This document shows, piece after piece, positions 30,399 through 41,297 of a stretch of DNA of 63,234 bases. The notes under the pieces are model-generated. The model was not told where the DNA came from, ran no database searches, and saw only the letters and a list, made by a program, of their open reading frames with translations. Position 1 is the first letter of the stretch. Each line of letters opens with the position of its first letter. This DNA is from Modicisalibacter coralii (GTDB lineage Bacteria > Pseudomonadota > Gammaproteobacteria > Pseudomonadales > Halomonadaceae): contig NZ_QWBW01000031.1 of assembly GCF_004117855.1 (NCBI RefSeq), positions 1 through 63,234 on the forward strand. Direction: 5' to 3'. A program made the position numbers and the translations under genes.

Positions 30399-30493
30399 CA
30401 GCTTACTCCGAAATTTGAGCGGCTTGCTCGATTGGTATCTACAAAGGGCGCAACAGCTTACACCTTTGTCCCTCTCGGGACAAGGGTGTAAGC
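30399..30493 (-). promoter_or_regulatory. Alpha-operon leader with a long hairpin and competing pairing
   Basis: The rpmJ-rpsM gap encodes a hairpin with 17-base arms (30456-30493), one mismatch on the minus-strand RNA and a GAGA tetraloop. The 3' arm contains ACAAAGG, which can instead pair with CCCTTTGT (complement of 30441-30448) just downstream. The two structures exclude each other. There is no U-tract, so it is not a simple terminator. It sits where E. coli has the S4-binding pseudoknot, but the sequence is not the E. coli one. Confidence 0.5.
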
Positions 30494-30521
30494 CGGCGCC
30501 CGCTTTCGATCAGCGCAGGGC

Positions 30522-30635
30522 TCAGCCCTGGCGCTGCTTGTGCCGCGGCTCGGTGCAGATGACGCGGACCGCGCCATTGCGCCGAATGATCTTGCAGTTG
30601 CGGCACATTTTCTTGACGGAAGCTCGAACTTTCAT
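30522..30635 (-). CDS. rpmJ: 50S ribosomal protein L36
   Basis: L36 is only 37 residues ([20 protein letters not shown]...). It carries the zinc ligands C11, C14, C27 and H32, so it is the zinc-binding (C+) form. It ends RHKQRQG. It lies 31 bases after secY and closes the spc operon before the alpha-operon leader. Confidence 0.97.
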   Translation of the reverse strand: MKVRASVKKMCRNCKIIRRNGAVRVICTEPRHKQRQG

Positions 30636-30666
30636 CGTTCTCTCCATTACGCAGCGGACTCGCGCC

Positions 30667-32001
30667 TCAGCGCATCAGGCCGCCACTTCCGTAGCCTTTC
30701 AGGTTGGACTTCTTCATCACCGACTCGTACTGATGCGACATCAGGTGCGACTGGACCTGGGCCATGAAGTCCATGATCACCACCACCACGATCAGCAGCG
30801 AGGTACCGCCGAAGAAGAACGGAACGTTCCAGGCGATGATCAGGAACTGCGGCATCAGGGAGACGGCGGTGATGTAGAGGGCGCCGAACAACGTCAGGCG
30901 TGTCATCACCTTGTCGACGTAGCGAGCGGTCTGCTCGCCGGGGCGGATACCCGGCAGGAACGCACCTGACTTCTTGAGGTTGTCGGCCACGTCCTTGGGA
31001 TTGAAGACCAGCGCCGTGTAAAAGAAGCAGAAGAATACCACTGCAGCGGCGAAAAGCAAGATGTACAGCGGCTGCCCCGGGCCCAGCGACTGCGAGATCA
31101 CCTGCAGCCACTCGAAGCCGTCGGCGGAACCCAGCCACTGGCCGATCGAGGCCGGAAACAGCAGGATGCTCGAGGCGAAGATCGCCGGAATGACCCCGGC
31201 CATGTTGACCTTGAGCGGCAGATAGCTGCTCTGCCCCGCATACATCTTGTTGCCCACCTGGCGGCGCGGATAGTTCACCGTGATGCGGCGCTGGCCGCGT
31301 TCGATGAACACCACGAAGGCCACGGTGGCGATCGCCAGCAGCGACAGGGCCAGCAGCGGCAGCACGTTCCACGCGCCATCGTTGCGCGCCAGCTCGAAGG
31401 ACTGGCCGATCGCGCTCGGCAGCCCGGCGACGATGCCGGCGAAGATGATCAGCGAGATGCCGTTGCCGATCCCCTTTTCGGTGATCTGCTCGCCCAGCCA
31501 CATCAGGAACACCGCACCGGCGACGAACGAGACGATCGCCGTGAAGTAAAAGCTGAGGTCGCCGGTATACGTCACGCCCTGCCCGACCAGACCGACTGCC
31601 ATGCCGGTCGCCTGGATCAAGGCCAGCAACACCGTGCCGTAGCGGGTGTACTGGCTGATCTTGCGCCGGCCGGCCTCACCTTCCTTCTTCAGCTGCTCCA
31701 GCTGGGGCGAGACCGCCGTCAGAAGCTGCATGATGATCGACGCGGAGATGTAGGGCATGATGCCCAGCGCGAAGATGCTCATGCGCTGCAGCGCACCGCC
31801 CGAGAACATGTTGAACATGCCCAGGATGGTGCCCTGGTTTTCCCTGAACAAGGCAGCGAGCTGGTCAGGATCGATACCGGGAACGGGGATGTGGGCACCG
31901 ATGCGGTACACCACGATGGCGATGAACACGAAGCGCAACCGCGCCCAGAGTTCACTCAAGCCGCTACCACCCATCGCCGGCATGTTTCCTGACTTAGCCA
32001 T
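30667..32001 (-). CDS. secY: Protein translocase channel SecY
   Basis: SecY (444 aa) is the ten-helix pore of the SecYEG translocon. Typical segments are [17 protein letters not shown] (helix 2 region), the cytoplasmic loop [36 protein letters not shown], and [20 protein letters not shown] near helix 9. The ATG directly abuts the rplO stop. secE lies in the same window at the head of the supercluster. Confidence 0.98.
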   Translation of the reverse strand: MAKSGNMPAMGGSGLSELWARLRFVFIAIVVYRIGAHIPVPGIDPDQLAALFRENQGTILGMFNMFSGGALQRMSIFALGIMPYISASIIMQLLTAVSPQLEQLKKEGEAGRRKISQYTRYGTVLLALIQATGMAVGLVGQGVTYTGDLSFYFTAIVSFVAGAVFLMWLGEQITEKGIGNGISLIIFAGIVAGLPSAIGQSFELARNDGAWNVLPLLALSLLAIATVAFVVFIERGQRRITVNYPRRQVGNKMYAGQSSYLPLKVNMAGVIPAIFASSILLFPASIGQWLGSADGFEWLQVISQSLGPGQPLYILLFAAAVVFFCFFYTALVFNPKDVADNLKKSGAFLPGIRPGEQTARYVDKVMTRLTLFGALYITAVSLMPQFLIIAWNVPFFFGGTSLLIVVVVIMDFMAQVQSHLMSHQYESVMKKSNLKGYGSGGLMR

Positions 32002-32436
32002 TTAGTCCTCGACCTTGCCGCCGGCGGCTTCGATCGCGGCCCGGGCACCCTGGGTGACCTTGAGACCGCGGACGGTGACCGCCTTGTTCAGTTCGCCGGA
32101 GAGGATCACCTTCGCGTAACGCGTGGCATCCTTGAGCACGTTGGCCTTCTTCAGCGTGTCCAGATCGGCGACGTCACCCTCGACCTTGGCCAGTTCGGCG
32201 AGGCGAACTTCCTCGGACTGAAGCGACTTGGCGGACGTGAAGCCGAACTTGGGCAGACGACGCTGCAACGGCATCTGACCACCCTCGAAACCGGGCTTGA
32301 CGCCGCCGCCGTTACGAGACTTCTGGCCCTTGTGGCCGCGGCCGCCGGTCTTGCCCAGACCGGAGCCGATGCCGCGGCCGACACGCTTCTCGGCGTGCTT
32401 GGAACCCGGAGCCGGGCTCAGGCTATTGAGTTTCAT
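32002..32436 (-). CDS. rplO: 50S ribosomal protein L15
   Basis: L15 (144 aa; [20 protein letters not shown]) is a late-assembly 50S protein. The Gly-rich basic N-terminal extension ([19 protein letters not shown]) and [11 protein letters not shown] are conserved. Confidence 0.98.
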   Translation of the reverse strand: MKLNSLSPAPGSKHAEKRVGRGIGSGLGKTGGRGHKGQKSRNGGGVKPGFEGGQMPLQRRLPKFGFTSAKSLQSEEVRLAELAKVEGDVADLDTLKKANVLKDATRYAKVILSGELNKAVTVRGLKVTQGARAAIEAAGGKVED

Positions 32437-32439
32437 GGA

Positions 32440-32622
32440 TTACTCTCCCTCAACACGCACAAGGTAGTTAACCTTGTTGACCATACCGCGTACGGCAGGG
32501 GTGTCTTCCAACTCGACGGTGTGTCCGATCCGGCGCAGGCCAAGACCGCGCATGGTGGCCTTGTGCTTTTCCAGGACGCCGATGGTGCTGCGGACCTGTG
32601 TAACCTTGATCTTCGCTGCCAT
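32440..32622 (-). CDS. rpmD: 50S ribosomal protein L30
   Basis: L30 (60 aa) has the family core [20 protein letters not shown] and [20 protein letters not shown]. It lies 6 bases from rpsE and 3 from rplO, inside the spc operon. Confidence 0.97.
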   Translation of the reverse strand: MAAKIKVTQVRSTIGVLEKHKATMRGLGLRRIGHTVELEDTPAVRGMVNKVNYLVRVEGE

Positions 32623-32628
32623 GGTGCC

Positions 32629-33129
32629 TTACCCCGCGATCTCTTCGACGGACAGGCCGCGCTTGGCGGCGATGTCGTCCGGTGATTGCATGGAGGACAG
32701 ACCGTTGATGGTCGCGCGCACCACGTTGACCGGGTTGGTGGAACCGTAGCACTTGGCCAGGACGTCGTGGACGCCGGCCAGCTCGAGCACGGAACGCATG
32801 GCACCGCCGGCGATGATGCCGGTACCTTCGGAGGCCGGCTGCATGAACACCTTGGAGGCGCCATGACGGGCCTTCACCGGGTACTGCAGCGTGCTGCCAC
32901 GCAGGCTGACCTTGACCATGTTGCGACGAGCCTGGTCCATCGCCTTCTGGATCGCGACCGGCACCTCGCGGGCCTTGCCGCGGCCGAAGCCGACACGGCC
33001 GTTGCCGTCACCGACGACGGTCAGCGCGGTGAAACCGAAGATGCGGCCGCCCTTGACCACCTTGGCGACACGATTGACCTGCACCAGCTTTTCCTGCAGG
33101 TCGCCGCCTTTCTGTTCGATATTCGCCAT
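32629..33129 (-). CDS. rpsE: 30S ribosomal protein S5
   Basis: S5 (166 aa) helps set decoding accuracy with S4 and S12. The double-stranded-RNA-binding domain contains [20 protein letters not shown], and the C-terminal domain [20 protein letters not shown] and [16 protein letters not shown]. No altered residues typical of spectinomycin-resistance deletions are apparent in the KGGR loop. Confidence 0.99.
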   Translation of the reverse strand: MANIEQKGGDLQEKLVQVNRVAKVVKGGRIFGFTALTVVGDGNGRVGFGRGKAREVPVAIQKAMDQARRNMVKVSLRGSTLQYPVKARHGASKVFMQPASEGTGIIAGGAMRSVLELAGVHDVLAKCYGSTNPVNVVRATINGLSSMQSPDDIAAKRGLSVEEIAG

Positions 33130-33140
33130 CGTAAAACCCT

Positions 33141-33491
33141 TTAGAATTCCAGACCGCCTTCACGTGCGGCATCGGCCAGGGCCTTGACGCGGCCGTGGTA
33201 CTTGAACCCGGCACGGTCGAAGGCAACCTGGGTGATACCCGCTTCCTTGGCGCGCGCGGCAATCAGCTCGCCCACCTTGGCGGCGGCGGCGGCGTTGCCG
33301 GTGCTCTCCTCGCGCAGGCTCTTGTCGAGCGTGGACGCGCTGGCCAGGACCTGGCCGCCGTCCGGCGAGATGATCTGCGCGTAGATGTGGCGCGGAGTAC
33401 GGTTGACGCACAGGCGATACACGCCCAGCTCGCGGATCTTGGCGCGAGCGCGGCGGGCACGACGGAGACGAGATTCTTTCTTCGCGTTCAT
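33141..33491 (-). CDS. rplR: 50S ribosomal protein L18
   Basis: L18 (116 aa) binds 5S rRNA with L5 in the central protuberance. The Arg-rich N-terminus and [20 protein letters not shown] plus the C-terminal [20 protein letters not shown] are conserved. Confidence 0.98.
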   Translation of the reverse strand: MNAKKESRLRRARRARAKIRELGVYRLCVNRTPRHIYAQIISPDGGQVLASASTLDKSLREESTGNAAAAAKVGELIAARAKEAGITQVAFDRAGFKYHGRVKALADAAREGGLEF

Positions 33492-33500
33492 AACCCTGCC

Positions 33501-34031
33501 TTACTTCTTCTTGGCTTCTTTGCGGCGGACTTGTTCGTCGCCGTACCGGATACCCTTGCCCTTGTAGGGCTCGGGCGGACGGAAGGCGCGAATTTCCGCG
33601 GCAACCTGGCCGAGCTGCTGCTTGCTCGCGCTCTTCAGCACGATGGTGGTGTTCTTGGGCGTTTCCGCCGTGACACCCTCGGGCAGCGTGTATTCGACCG
33701 GGTGGGAGAAGCCGAGTGTCAGGTTCAGCGTCTTGCCACTTGCCTGGGCACGGTAGCCGACGCCATTGATCTCGAGGGACTTGGTGAAGCCCTCGGTAAC
33801 ACCGGTGACCATGTTCTGGACCAGTGCACGAGTGGTACCGGCCATCGCCCAGCTCTTGGCGGACTCGCTCGGCGCGAAGGTCAGCTGACCCTCTTCCTGG
33901 CCGATCACCACGTCAGGGTGAACGGTCGTGCTCAGCGCGCCCTGGCTGCCCTTGACGGACAGCTGGTCGCCGTCGAACTTGACCTCGACGCCGCTCGGCA
34001 GTTTAACCGGATATTTGGCTATGCGGGACAT
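33501..34031 (-). CDS. rplF: 50S ribosomal protein L6
   Basis: L6 (176 aa; [20 protein letters not shown]) lies near the factor-binding site. The second-domain signature [13 protein letters not shown](G) is present. A run of Lys ends the protein. Confidence 0.99.
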   Translation of the reverse strand: MSRIAKYPVKLPSGVEVKFDGDQLSVKGSQGALSTTVHPDVVIGQEEGQLTFAPSESAKSWAMAGTTRALVQNMVTGVTEGFTKSLEINGVGYRAQASGKTLNLTLGFSHPVEYTLPEGVTAETPKNTTIVLKSASKQQLGQVAAEIRAFRPPEPYKGKGIRYGDEQVRRKEAKKK

Positions 34032-34040
34032 TCGTCACTC

Positions 34041-34433
34041 CTAGAATACGGTGCAGATGACTTCACCGCCGATGCCGGCTTGACGCGCGGCACGGTCGGT
34101 CATCACGCCCCGGGAGGTGGAGACGATAGCGACCCCCAGGCCATCCGCGACTTTCGGCAGCTCGTCCTTGCCCTTGTAGATCCGCAGGGACGGCTTGGAA
34201 ACGCGCTGGATGTGCTCGATGACCGGCTTGCCCTCGAAGTACTTGAGGGTCACCGCCAGCTCCGGCTTGGCGCCTTCGGCCACGGCGAAGTCGTTGATGT
34301 AACCCTCTTCCTTCAATACGCGGGCCACCTCGACCTTGAGCTTGGAAGACGGCATGGAGACCGCTTCCTTGGTGGCCATCTGCGCATTGCGGATACGGGT
34401 GAACATATCCGCCAGCGTATCTTGCATGCTCAT
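34041..34433 (-). CDS. rpsH: 30S ribosomal protein S8
   Basis: S8 (130 aa; [20 protein letters not shown]) binds helix 21 of 16S rRNA and, in E. coli, represses the spc operon. The [20 protein letters not shown] signature is intact. The start at MSMQD is the same as in E. coli. Confidence 0.99.
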   Translation of the reverse strand: MSMQDTLADMFTRIRNAQMATKEAVSMPSSKLKVEVARVLKEEGYINDFAVAEGAKPELAVTLKYFEGKPVIEHIQRVSKPSLRIYKGKDELPKVADGLGVAIVSTSRGVMTDRAARQAGIGGEVICTVF

Positions 34434-34463
34434 TACGTTGCGCTCCTGATTCTCGACGTGACG

Positions 34464-34769
34464 TTACCAGCTGGACTTCTTGAGTCCGGGCACATCGCCA
34501 CGCATGGCGGCTTCACGCAGCTTGTTGCGACCCAAGCCGAACTTGTTGTAGAAGCCGTGCGGACGACCGGTCACGCGGCAGCGGTTACGCTGACGGACCG
34601 GACTGGAGTCGCGCGGCAACGACTGCAGCTTGAGCTGGGCGTCGAAGCGCTCTTCGTCAGAAGCGTTGACGTCGTAGATGACAGCCTTGAGCTCGGCACG
34701 CTTGGCGGCGTATTTGTCGACCAGCTTCGCGCGCTTCTGCTCACGCTCAATCATGCTTTTCTTTGCCAT
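34464..34769 (-). CDS. rpsN: 30S ribosomal protein S14 (zinc-free type)
   Basis: S14 (101 aa) is the long form without the C-x-x-C zinc motif. [20 protein letters not shown] and the end VPGLKKSSW are typical. It sits between rplE and rpsH in the spc operon. Confidence 0.98.
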   Translation of the reverse strand: MAKKSMIEREQKRAKLVDKYAAKRAELKAVIYDVNASDEERFDAQLKLQSLPRDSSPVRQRNRCRVTGRPHGFYNKFGLGRNKLREAAMRGDVPGLKKSSW

Positions 34770-34779
34770 GATCCCACCC

Positions 34780-35319
34780 TTATTTCTTGAACGGGAAGTT
34801 CAGCGCGCTCAGCAGCGCACGGCCTTCTTCATCGCTGTTGGCAGTGGTGGTGATGGTGACATCGAGACCACGGATCCGGTCGATCTTATCATATTCGATC
34901 TCCGGGAAGATGATCTGCTCACGCACACCCATCGAGTAGTTGCCACGCCCGTCGAACGACTTGGGGTTCAGGCCCCGGAAGTCGCGAACACGGGGAATCG
35001 CGATGTTAACCAGGCGATCCAGGAAGTCCCACATGCGCTCGCGGCGCAGGGTGACCTTGATCCCGATCGGCCAGCCTTCACGGACCTTGAAGCCCGCGAT
35101 GGACTTGCGTGCCTTGGTGATCACCGGCTTCTGACCGGAGAGCTTCTCCAGGTCGCCGACGGCGTTGTCGATCAGCTTCTTGTCGCTGGTCGCGTCGCCG
35201 ATACCCATGTTCAGGGTAACCTTGGTGATCCGCGGCACCTGCATCACGTTGGCGTAGCTGAACTGCTCTCGGAGTTGAGCCACCACCTCGTTCTGATAAC
35301 GTTCTTTCAAGTTCGCCAT
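34780..35319 (-). CDS. rplE: 50S ribosomal protein L5
   Basis: L5 (179 aa) binds 5S rRNA and contacts P-site tRNA. Conserved parts include [35 protein letters not shown] and [19 protein letters not shown]. Confidence 0.99.
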   Translation of the reverse strand: MANLKERYQNEVVAQLREQFSYANVMQVPRITKVTLNMGIGDATSDKKLIDNAVGDLEKLSGQKPVITKARKSIAGFKVREGWPIGIKVTLRRERMWDFLDRLVNIAIPRVRDFRGLNPKSFDGRGNYSMGVREQIIFPEIEYDKIDRIRGLDVTITTTANSDEEGRALLSALNFPFKK

Positions 35320-35337
35320 TTTGCTATCCGACTCGCG

Positions 35338-35655
35338 TTAGGCGTCGATCTGCTTCTGCGTCGACTTGTAGATACGTACCTTGGTACCGTCTTCCTGGAT
35401 CTGGAAGCCGACGCGATCCGCTTTGCCGGTCTCCGAATTGAAGATGGCCACGTTGGACGCGTGAATCGGAGCCTCGCGCTCGACGATACCCCCCTGGTTG
35501 CCCAGCATGGGGTTGGGCTTGGTGTGACGCTTGATCATGTTCACACCCGAGACCACGTAGCGGCCGTCCTTGAGGACGCGCTTGATCGTGCCCCGCTTGC
35601 CCTTGTCCTTGCCGGCGATGACGATCACTTCATCGTCACGTTTGATCTTTTGCAT
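35338..35655 (-). CDS. rplX: 50S ribosomal protein L24
   Basis: L24 (105 aa) is one of the assembly-initiating 50S proteins. The KOW motif [20 protein letters not shown] lies at the N-terminus, followed by [20 protein letters not shown]. Confidence 0.98.
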   Translation of the reverse strand: MQKIKRDDEVIVIAGKDKGKRGTIKRVLKDGRYVVSGVNMIKRHTKPNPMLGNQGGIVEREAPIHASNVAIFNSETGKADRVGFQIQEDGTKVRIYKSTQKQIDA

Positions 35656-35669
35656 ATCCGCCTCGCTCC

Positions 35670-36041
35670 TTACAGCACTTCAGGCGCCAAGGAAATGATC
35701 TTCATGAACTTCTCGGTACGGAGTTCACGAGTGACCGGCCCGAAAATACGGGTGCCGACCGGCTGTTCGTTGGTGTTGTTCAACAGAACCGCCGCATTTC
35801 CATCGAAGCGGATCAGCGAACCGTCGGAACGACGGACGCCACTACGGGTGCGGACCACGACCGCCTTCATGACCTGGCCTTTCTTGACCTTGCCACGCGG
35901 AATCGCTTCCTTCACCGTTACCTTGATGATGTCACCAACGCGGGCGTAGCGACGGTGAGAACCGCCCAACACCTTGATGCACTGCACCCGGCGCGCCCCG
36001 CTGTTGTCGGCGACATCCAGCATTGTCTGAGTCTGAATCAT
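35670..36041 (-). CDS. rplN: 50S ribosomal protein L14
   Basis: L14 (123 aa; [20 protein letters not shown]) lies at the subunit interface and is the docking site of the silencing factor RsfS. Fully conserved body, ending [13 protein letters not shown]. Confidence 0.99.
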   Translation of the reverse strand: MIQTQTMLDVADNSGARRVQCIKVLGGSHRRYARVGDIIKVTVKEAIPRGKVKKGQVMKAVVVRTRSGVRRSDGSLIRFDGNAAVLLNNTNEQPVGTRIFGPVTRELRTEKFMKIISLAPEVL

Positions 36042-36091
36042 CGGTTTTCTCCAAACCTAATCTGACTGCACTGGTTTCAGGCGCGAGCCGT

Positions 36092-36352
36092 TCAGCCCTT
36101 GGCCTGCTCGACGACCTCGACCAGGGTCCAGGACTTGCGCTTCGACAGCGGACGGCACTCCTCGATGGAGACCGTATCGCCCAGCTTCGCCTGGTTCGCC
36201 TCGTCATGGGCGTGCAGCTTGGTGGAGCGCTTCATGTACTTGCCGTAGATCGGATGGCGCACACGGCGCTCGATCACCACGACAATCGACTTGTCCATCT
36301 TGTCGCTCACCACCTTGCCGGTGAGCGTACGGGCTTTCTTCTCTTCGGCCAT
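36092..36352 (-). CDS. rpsQ: 30S ribosomal protein S17
   Basis: S17 (86 aa) is an early-binding OB-fold protein. [20 protein letters not shown] and [19 protein letters not shown] are typical. Two starts are possible: GTG at 36361 (adds Met-Thr-Glu) or ATG at 36352. I chose the ATG because homologues begin MAE..., and because the GTG would overlap the end of rpmC. Confidence 0.96.
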   Translation of the reverse strand: MAEEKKARTLTGKVVSDKMDKSIVVVIERRVRHPIYGKYMKRSTKLHAHDEANQAKLGDTVSIEECRPLSKRKSWTLVEVVEQAKG

Positions 36353-36353
36353 C

Positions 36354-36545
36354 TCAGTCACCTGCCTTCTCGTTGAGCACCGTCTTCACGCGGGCGATAT
36401 CCCGACGTACCTGCTTGAGCAGATGGGTCTGGCTCAACTGGCCGGTGGCCTTCTGCATGCGCAGGTTGAACTGCTCACGGAGGAGTTCGAAAAGCTGCTC
36501 CTGCAGCGCTTCGACCGATTTCTCACGAATTTCCTGGGCTTTCAT
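36354..36545 (-). CDS. rpmC: 50S ribosomal protein L29
   Basis: L29 (63 aa; [20 protein letters not shown]) is a two-helix protein beside the tunnel exit. The ATG at 36545 shares one base with the rplP stop (TGATG). A GTG one codon earlier is possible but adds only a Met. Confidence 0.97.
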   Translation of the reverse strand: MKAQEIREKSVEALQEQLFELLREQFNLRMQKATGQLSQTHLLKQVRRDIARVKTVLNEKAGD

Positions 36546-36958
36546 CACATCACCGTCCGTTTCACAAAGGTGGTCGAGACCGGGAATTTCTGGGCGGCCA
36601 GCGCAAAGGCTTCACGCGCCAGCTCTTCCGGAACCCCTTCGATCTCATAGAGCACCTTGCCGGGCTGGATCTGCGCGACCCAGTACTCGACGGAGCCCTT
36701 GCCCTTACCCATACGGACTTCCAGCGGCTTGTTGGTCACCGGCTTGTCCGGGAAGACACGGATCCAGATCTTGCCGCCACGCTTGACGTGACGAGTGATG
36801 GCACGACGACCGGCCTCGATCTGACGAGCGGTGACGCGACCCCGGCCGGTGGCCTTGAGGCCATACTCGCCGAAGCTCACCTTGCTGCCGCGATGCGCCA
36901 GGCCACGGTTGCGGCCCTTCTGCTGCTTGCGGAACTTCGTACGCTTGGGTTGTAACAT
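36545..36958 (-). CDS. rplP: 50S ribosomal protein L16
   Basis: L16 (137 aa; [20 protein letters not shown]) organises the A-site region of the 50S. It has [20 protein letters not shown] and [20 protein letters not shown]; the Arg of this loop region, hydroxylated by RoxA/YcfD in E. coli, is conserved. It is translationally coupled to rpmC. Confidence 0.99.
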   Translation of the reverse strand: MLQPKRTKFRKQQKGRNRGLAHRGSKVSFGEYGLKATGRGRVTARQIEAGRRAITRHVKRGGKIWIRVFPDKPVTNKPLEVRMGKGKGSVEYWVAQIQPGKVLYEIEGVPEELAREAFALAAQKFPVSTTFVKRTVM

Positions 36959-36973
36959 CGATTACATCTCCCC

Positions 36974-37672
36974 TTACTTGGAACCTTTCTTCTTGGGTGC
37001 GGCCTGCGCCTGCTGCTTCTGCTTGGCGCGCACCTCTTCGATGCCCCCGAGGATTTCACCCTTGAAGATCCACACCTTGACGCCGATGACGCCATAGGTG
37101 GTGTGCGCTTCGTAGGTGGCGTAATCGATGTCCGCACGCAGGGTGTGCAGCGGCACACGGCCTTCGCGATACCATTCGGTACGGGCGATCTCGGCACCGC
37201 CGAGGCGACCGGACAACTGGATCTTGATGCCGCCGGCGCCCAGGCGCATGGCGTTCTGCACGGCACGCTTCATGGCGCGACGGAACATCACGCGACGCTC
37301 GAGCTGGCCGCAGACGTTCTGCGCGACGAGCTGGGCATCGAGTTCCGGCTTGCGGACTTCTTCGATGTTGACGTGCACCGGCACGCCCATCATCTCGGAG
37401 ACCTCGCGACGCAGACGATCGACGTCCTCGCCCTTCTTGCCGATCACGATGCCCGGACGGGCGGTGTGAATAGTGATACGGGCGTTGTTCGCCGGACGCT
37501 CGATGGTGATGCGGCTCACGGAGGCGTTCTTGAGACGCTGCTCCAGGAAGCTGCGAACGGCGAGGTCGTTGTTCAGCTTGTCGGCATAGGCACCGCGCTC
37601 GGCGTACCAGACAGAGGTGTGATCCTTGACGATACCCAGCCGAATGCCTGTCGGATTTACTTTCTGACCCAT
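36974..37672 (-). CDS. rpsC: 30S ribosomal protein S3
   Basis: S3 (232 aa) lines the mRNA entry channel. The KH domain carries [20 protein letters not shown] (GKKG loop), and the C-terminal domain [21 protein letters not shown] Lys/Gln/Ala-rich tail ends the protein. Confidence 0.99.
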   Translation of the reverse strand: MGQKVNPTGIRLGIVKDHTSVWYAERGAYADKLNNDLAVRSFLEQRLKNASVSRITIERPANNARITIHTARPGIVIGKKGEDVDRLRREVSEMMGVPVHVNIEEVRKPELDAQLVAQNVCGQLERRVMFRRAMKRAVQNAMRLGAGGIKIQLSGRLGGAEIARTEWYREGRVPLHTLRADIDYATYEAHTTYGVIGVKVWIFKGEILGGIEEVRAKQKQQAQAAPKKKGSK

Positions 37673-37683
37673 CTGGTCGACTC

Positions 37684-38016
37684 CTACTTCTCGGCTACCT
37701 TGACGGTGATGTGGCAGGTGCGCTTCAAGATACGATCCGCACGGCCCTTGGCGCGCGGCTGGATGCGCTTGAGCGTCATGCCCTCATCGACACAGATGGT
37801 CGAGACACGCAGCTCGTCGATGTCCATGCCGTTGTTTTCTTCCGCGTTCGCGATGGCGGACTGCAGCACCTTCTTGACCAGCTTGGCGGCCTTCTTCGGC
37901 GAGAAGGCCAGCAGGTCGAGTGCTTCGGCGACCGGCTTACCGCGCACCTGGTCAGCCACCAAACGGGCCTTCTGGGCGGATAAGCTAGCGCCACGCAGCT
38001 TTGCTGTGACTTCCAT
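37684..38016 (-). CDS. rplV: 50S ribosomal protein L22
   Basis: L22 (110 aa) reaches into the exit tunnel. Its hairpin [20 protein letters not shown] contains no insertion or deletion of the macrolide-resistance kind. Start [20 protein letters not shown] is typical. Confidence 0.99.
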   Translation of the reverse strand: MEVTAKLRGASLSAQKARLVADQVRGKPVAEALDLLAFSPKKAAKLVKKVLQSAIANAEENNGMDIDELRVSTICVDEGMTLKRIQPRAKGRADRILKRTCHITVKVAEK

Positions 38017-38034
38017 CTCTAATCCTCTCTCGGC

Positions 38035-38310
38035 TTACCGTTTGGCTTTCTTGTCCGCCGCGTGGCCGCGATAGGTGCGGGTAGCAGCGAACTCGCCCAG
38101 CTTGTGGCCGACCATTTCCTCGGAGACGTGCACCGGGACATGCTGGCGACCGTTGTGGACCGCGATGGTGAGCCCGACCATGTTGGGCAGGATCATCGAA
38201 CGACGCGACCAGGTCTTGATCGGTTTGCGGTCGTTCTTTTCCGCGGCGACTTCGACCTTCTTCAACAGATGAAGGTCGATAAAGGGACCTTTCTTCAGTG
38301 AACGTGGCAC
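38035..38310 (-). CDS. rpsS: 30S ribosomal protein S19
   Basis: S19 (91 aa; [20 protein letters not shown]) lies in the 30S head with S13. It starts with GTG (38310-38308), unlike its neighbours. FAPTR is replaced by [15 protein letters not shown] near the C-terminus, within normal variation. Confidence 0.98.
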   Translation of the reverse strand: MPRSLKKGPFIDLHLLKKVEVAAEKNDRKPIKTWSRRSMILPNMVGLTIAVHNGRQHVPVHVSEEMVGHKLGEFAATRTYRGHAADKKAKR

Positions 38311-38332
38311 AGCCGTTACCTCTTAATGTCTG

Positions 38333-39160
38333 TTACTTGGCCTTGCGGCGACGAACGATCAGCTTGTCGGTGCGCTTGTTCTTGCGGGTCTTGTGGCCCT
38401 TGGTGGGGATACCCCACGGAGACACCGGATGACGACCGCCACTGGTGCGGCCTTCACCGCCGCCGTGAGGGTGATCCACCGGGTTCATGGCCACGCCGCG
38501 AACGGTCGGACGCACACCGCGCCAGCGTTTGGCACCGGCCTTGCCGAGTTGACGCAGGCTGTGCTCGGAGTTGCTCACCTCGCCCAGGGTCGCGCGGCAT
38601 TCCGCCAGCACCTTGCGCATCTCGCCGGAGCGCAGACGCAGGGTGGCGTAGTTGCCTTCGCGGGCCACCAGCTGAGCGCTGGCACCGGCGCTACGCGCGA
38701 TCTGGGCGCCCTTGCCGGGCTTGAGCTCGATGCAATGGACGGTGGAACCCAGCGGAATGTTGCGCAGCGGCAGCGCGTTGCCGCGCTTGATCGGTGCGTT
38801 GACGCCGGATTCCAGCTGGTCGCCGGCACTCACGCCCTTGGGCGCGATGATGTAGCGACGCTCGCCGTCCAGGTACTTCAGCAGCGCGATGTGGGCGCTG
38901 CGATTGGGATCGTACTCCAGGCGCTCGACGGTGGCGGGAACGCCATCCTTGGTGCGCTTGAAGTCGATCAGGCGATAGTGATGCCGATGGCCGCCGCCCA
39001 CGTGACGCGTGGTGATGCGGCCATGATTGTTACGCCCGCCGGACTTCGAGTTCTTCTCGAGCAGCGGCGCGTAGGGCCGGCCCTTGTAGAGCGCTTCGCC
39101 GACGATCTTGACGACGTGGCGACGACCGGCGGATGTGGGTTTCGTCTTGACTACTGCCAT
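38333..39160 (-). CDS. rplB: 50S ribosomal protein L2
   Basis: L2 (275 aa; [20 protein letters not shown]) is required for peptidyl-transferase centre assembly. The highly conserved [20 protein letters not shown] with its functional His is intact. I chose MAVVK at 39160; the open frame further upstream lies inside rplW. Confidence 0.99.
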   Translation of the reverse strand: MAVVKTKPTSAGRRHVVKIVGEALYKGRPYAPLLEKNSKSGGRNNHGRITTRHVGGGHRHHYRLIDFKRTKDGVPATVERLEYDPNRSAHIALLKYLDGERRYIIAPKGVSAGDQLESGVNAPIKRGNALPLRNIPLGSTVHCIELKPGKGAQIARSAGASAQLVAREGNYATLRLRSGEMRKVLAECRATLGEVSNSEHSLRQLGKAGAKRWRGVRPTVRGVAMNPVDHPHGGGEGRTSGGRHPVSPWGIPTKGHKTRKNKRTDKLIVRRRKAK

Positions 39161-39176
39161 GATCCGTACTCCTGCC

Positions 39177-39473
39177 TTACTCGGCGCCAGAGAAGTCTTC
39201 GAGGGTCTCGCCCGCGGCCAGCGTGACGTAGGCCTTGCGGTAGCCCTTGCGCAGGCCCGTGCCATGCAGGGTGCGCTTGGTCTTGCCCTTCACGTTGAGG
39301 ACCTGGACGCTATCGACCTTCTTGCCGAACAGCGTCTGCACGGCCGCCTTGATCTCCGGCTTGGTCGCGTCACTGGCCACCTTGAACACGTACTGGTTGT
39401 TCTCGGCGGCGAAAGCGGCCTTCTCGGTCACGTGCGGTCCGAGCAGAACCTTGAATAGGCGTTCCTGGTTCAT
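39177..39473 (-). CDS. rplW: 50S ribosomal protein L23
   Basis: L23 (98 aa) forms the docking site at the tunnel exit for trigger factor and [23 protein letters not shown] and VRG-type loop [20 protein letters not shown] are present. The ATG overlaps the rplD stop by 4 bases. Confidence 0.98.
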   Translation of the reverse strand: MNQERLFKVLLGPHVTEKAAFAAENNQYVFKVASDATKPEIKAAVQTLFGKKVDSVQVLNVKGKTKRTLHGTGLRKGYRKAYVTLAAGETLEDFSGAE

Positions 39474-40075
39474 GCCAGCTTCTCCTCGAATTTGCGCAGA
39501 GCGGAGACGGTGACCAGCACCTTGTCGAAGGCAACCAGGCTCACCGGATCGGCAGCGGGGACGTCGACGACATCCACGTTGGGGATGTTGCGCGCGGCCA
39601 GGTAGAGCTTCTCGTCGACCTCGTCGGTGACGATCAGCGCCTTCTCGAGGCCCAGCTCACCGAGCTTGGCGACCAGCTGCTTGGTCTTGGGCGTCTCGAC
39701 GGCGAACTCCTCGACCACCACCAGACGCTCCTGGCGGATCAGCTCGGAGAGGATCGAACGCATCGCCGCACGGTACATCTTGCGGTTGACTTTCTGCGTG
39801 TAGTCCTGGGGACGCGCGGCGAAGGTCACGCCACCGCTACGCCACAGCGGCGAACGGATGGTGCCGGCGCGGGCGCGACCGGTGCCCTTCTGGCGCCACG
39901 GCTTCTTGCCGCCGCCACGCACGTCGGAACGGTTCTTCTGGGCGCGGGTACCCTGGCGACCGGCCGCGAGATAGGCGGTGACGACCTGGTGGACCAGCGC
40001 TTCGTTGAACTCTTTGCCAAAGGTAGCGTCGGCGACTTCGACGGTGCCGCCAGCACCTGCAAGATTCAGATTCAT
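39470..40075 (-). CDS. rplD: 50S ribosomal protein L4
   Basis: L4 (201 aa) extends a loop into the exit tunnel ([20 protein letters not shown]). In E. coli it also represses the S10 operon through a leader before rpsJ; the leader here is too short for that structure. Coupled to rplW. Confidence 0.99.
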   Translation of the reverse strand: MNLNLAGAGGTVEVADATFGKEFNEALVHQVVTAYLAAGRQGTRAQKNRSDVRGGGKKPWRQKGTGRARAGTIRSPLWRSGGVTFAARPQDYTQKVNRKMYRAAMRSILSELIRQERLVVVEEFAVETPKTKQLVAKLGELGLEKALIVTDEVDEKLYLAARNIPNVDVVDVPAADPVSLVAFDKVLVTVSALRKFEEKLA

Positions 40076-40088
40076 CGGTCTTTACCCC

Positions 40089-40727
40089 TCAGCGAGCTTT
40101 CACGGCACGGCGAACGATCACATCGCTGCCCGGCGCGCCGGGAACGGCACCCTTGATCAGCAGCAGATTGCGTTCGGCATCGACGCGGACGATTTCCAGG
40201 CTCTGCACGGTGACGCGCTCGTTGCCCAGCTGACCGGCCATTTTCTTGCCCTTGAAGACACGCCCCGGGGTCTGACACTGACCGATGGAGCCGGGTGCCC
40301 GGTGGGACAGGGAGTTGCCGTGGCTGTTGTCCTGGGTGCGGAAGTTCCAGCGCTTAACGGCGCCCTGGTAACCCTTACCCTTGGAGGTGCCGGTCACGTC
40401 GACCTTCTGACCAGCTTCGAAGAGGGATACGGAAAGTTCGCCGCCCACTTCCGGAGCCTCGTCGCCTTCGTTGAGGCGGAACTCCATCAGTTTGCGACCG
40501 GCCTCGATCCCCGCCTTGGCGTACTGACCGGCAGTCGCCTTGGTGAGATGCTTGGCCTTGCGGGAGCCGGTTGTCACCTGAACCGCGCTGTAGCCGTCGC
40601 TTTCGACGCTCTTGACGCGAGTCACGCGGTTGGGCTCAACCTCGATCACGGTTACGGGCACGGAAGTGCCGTCTTCGACAAAGATGCGGGTCATGCCGCT
40701 TTTCTTGCCGACCAAACCGATAGTCAT
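40089..40727 (-). CDS. rplC: 50S ribosomal protein L3
   Basis: L3 (212 aa; [20 protein letters not shown]) starts 50S assembly near the 23S 3' end. The central extension [20 protein letters not shown] includes the Gln methylated by PrmB in E. coli (GSIGQCQ). A 146-bp GC-rich gap separates it from rpsJ. Confidence 0.99.
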   Translation of the reverse strand: MTIGLVGKKSGMTRIFVEDGTSVPVTVIEVEPNRVTRVKSVESDGYSAVQVTTGSRKAKHLTKATAGQYAKAGIEAGRKLMEFRLNEGDEAPEVGGELSVSLFEAGQKVDVTGTSKGKGYQGAVKRWNFRTQDNSHGNSLSHRAPGSIGQCQTPGRVFKGKKMAGQLGNERVTVQSLEIVRVDAERNLLLIKGAVPGAPGSDVIVRRAVKAR

Positions 40728-40873
40728 GCTTAGTCTCCTTTAGTGTACGGGGCTATCACCCGCTATGGCTGCCCTTTCCAGAGCATTCCACTAGCACGTT
40801 GTATGACGCCATCCCGGCGTGGCGGCTGCTGCTGGCGTCGGCCAGCGCGGTGCCGCGAGTGTCTAGTGTGGTA

Positions 40874-41185
40874 TCAGTCGAGCTTGATCTGAACGTCCAC
40901 GCCGGCGGCGAGGTCGAGCTTCATCAGCGCATCGACGGTCTTTTCCGTCGGCTCGACGATGTCGAGCACGCGCTTGTGAGTGCGAATCTCGTACTGGTCG
41001 CGCGCGTCCTTGTTGACGTGCGGCGAGATCAGCACTGTATAGCGCTCACGATTGGTCGGCAGAGGGATCGGCCCACGCACCTGTGCACCGGTCCGCTTCG
41101 CGGTGTCCACGATTTCCTGAGCGGACTGGTCGATCAGGCGGTGATCGAACGCCTTCAGCCGAATGCGAATCTTCTGGTTCTGCAT
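40874..41185 (-). CDS. rpsJ: 30S ribosomal protein S10 / NusE
   Basis: S10 (103 aa; [20 protein letters not shown]) serves both the 30S head and transcription antitermination with NusB. It is the first gene of the S10 operon, about 65 bases downstream of a strong promoter. Confidence 0.99.
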   Translation of the reverse strand: MQNQKIRIRLKAFDHRLIDQSAQEIVDTAKRTGAQVRGPIPLPTNRERYTVLISPHVNKDARDQYEIRTHKRVLDIVEPTEKTVDALMKLDLAAGVDVQIKLD

Positions 41186-41249
41186 TAGCCCTAAACTCCA
41201 ATGGATGTCGACGGCGCTCGCCGCCTACCCACGCATTTAAAGGATGCGC

Positions 41250-41278
41250 ATTATAGGCATGCAGACGCCCAGAGTCAA
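41250..41278 (-). promoter_or_regulatory. Promoter of the S10 operon
   Basis: On the minus strand TTGACT (41278-41273), 17 bases, then a perfect TATAAT (41255-41250), followed by GCGC. It lies about 65 bases before rpsJ and just past the tuf terminator. Confidence 0.9.
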
Positions 41279-41297
41279 ACGGGCGCCGACATGCGCA

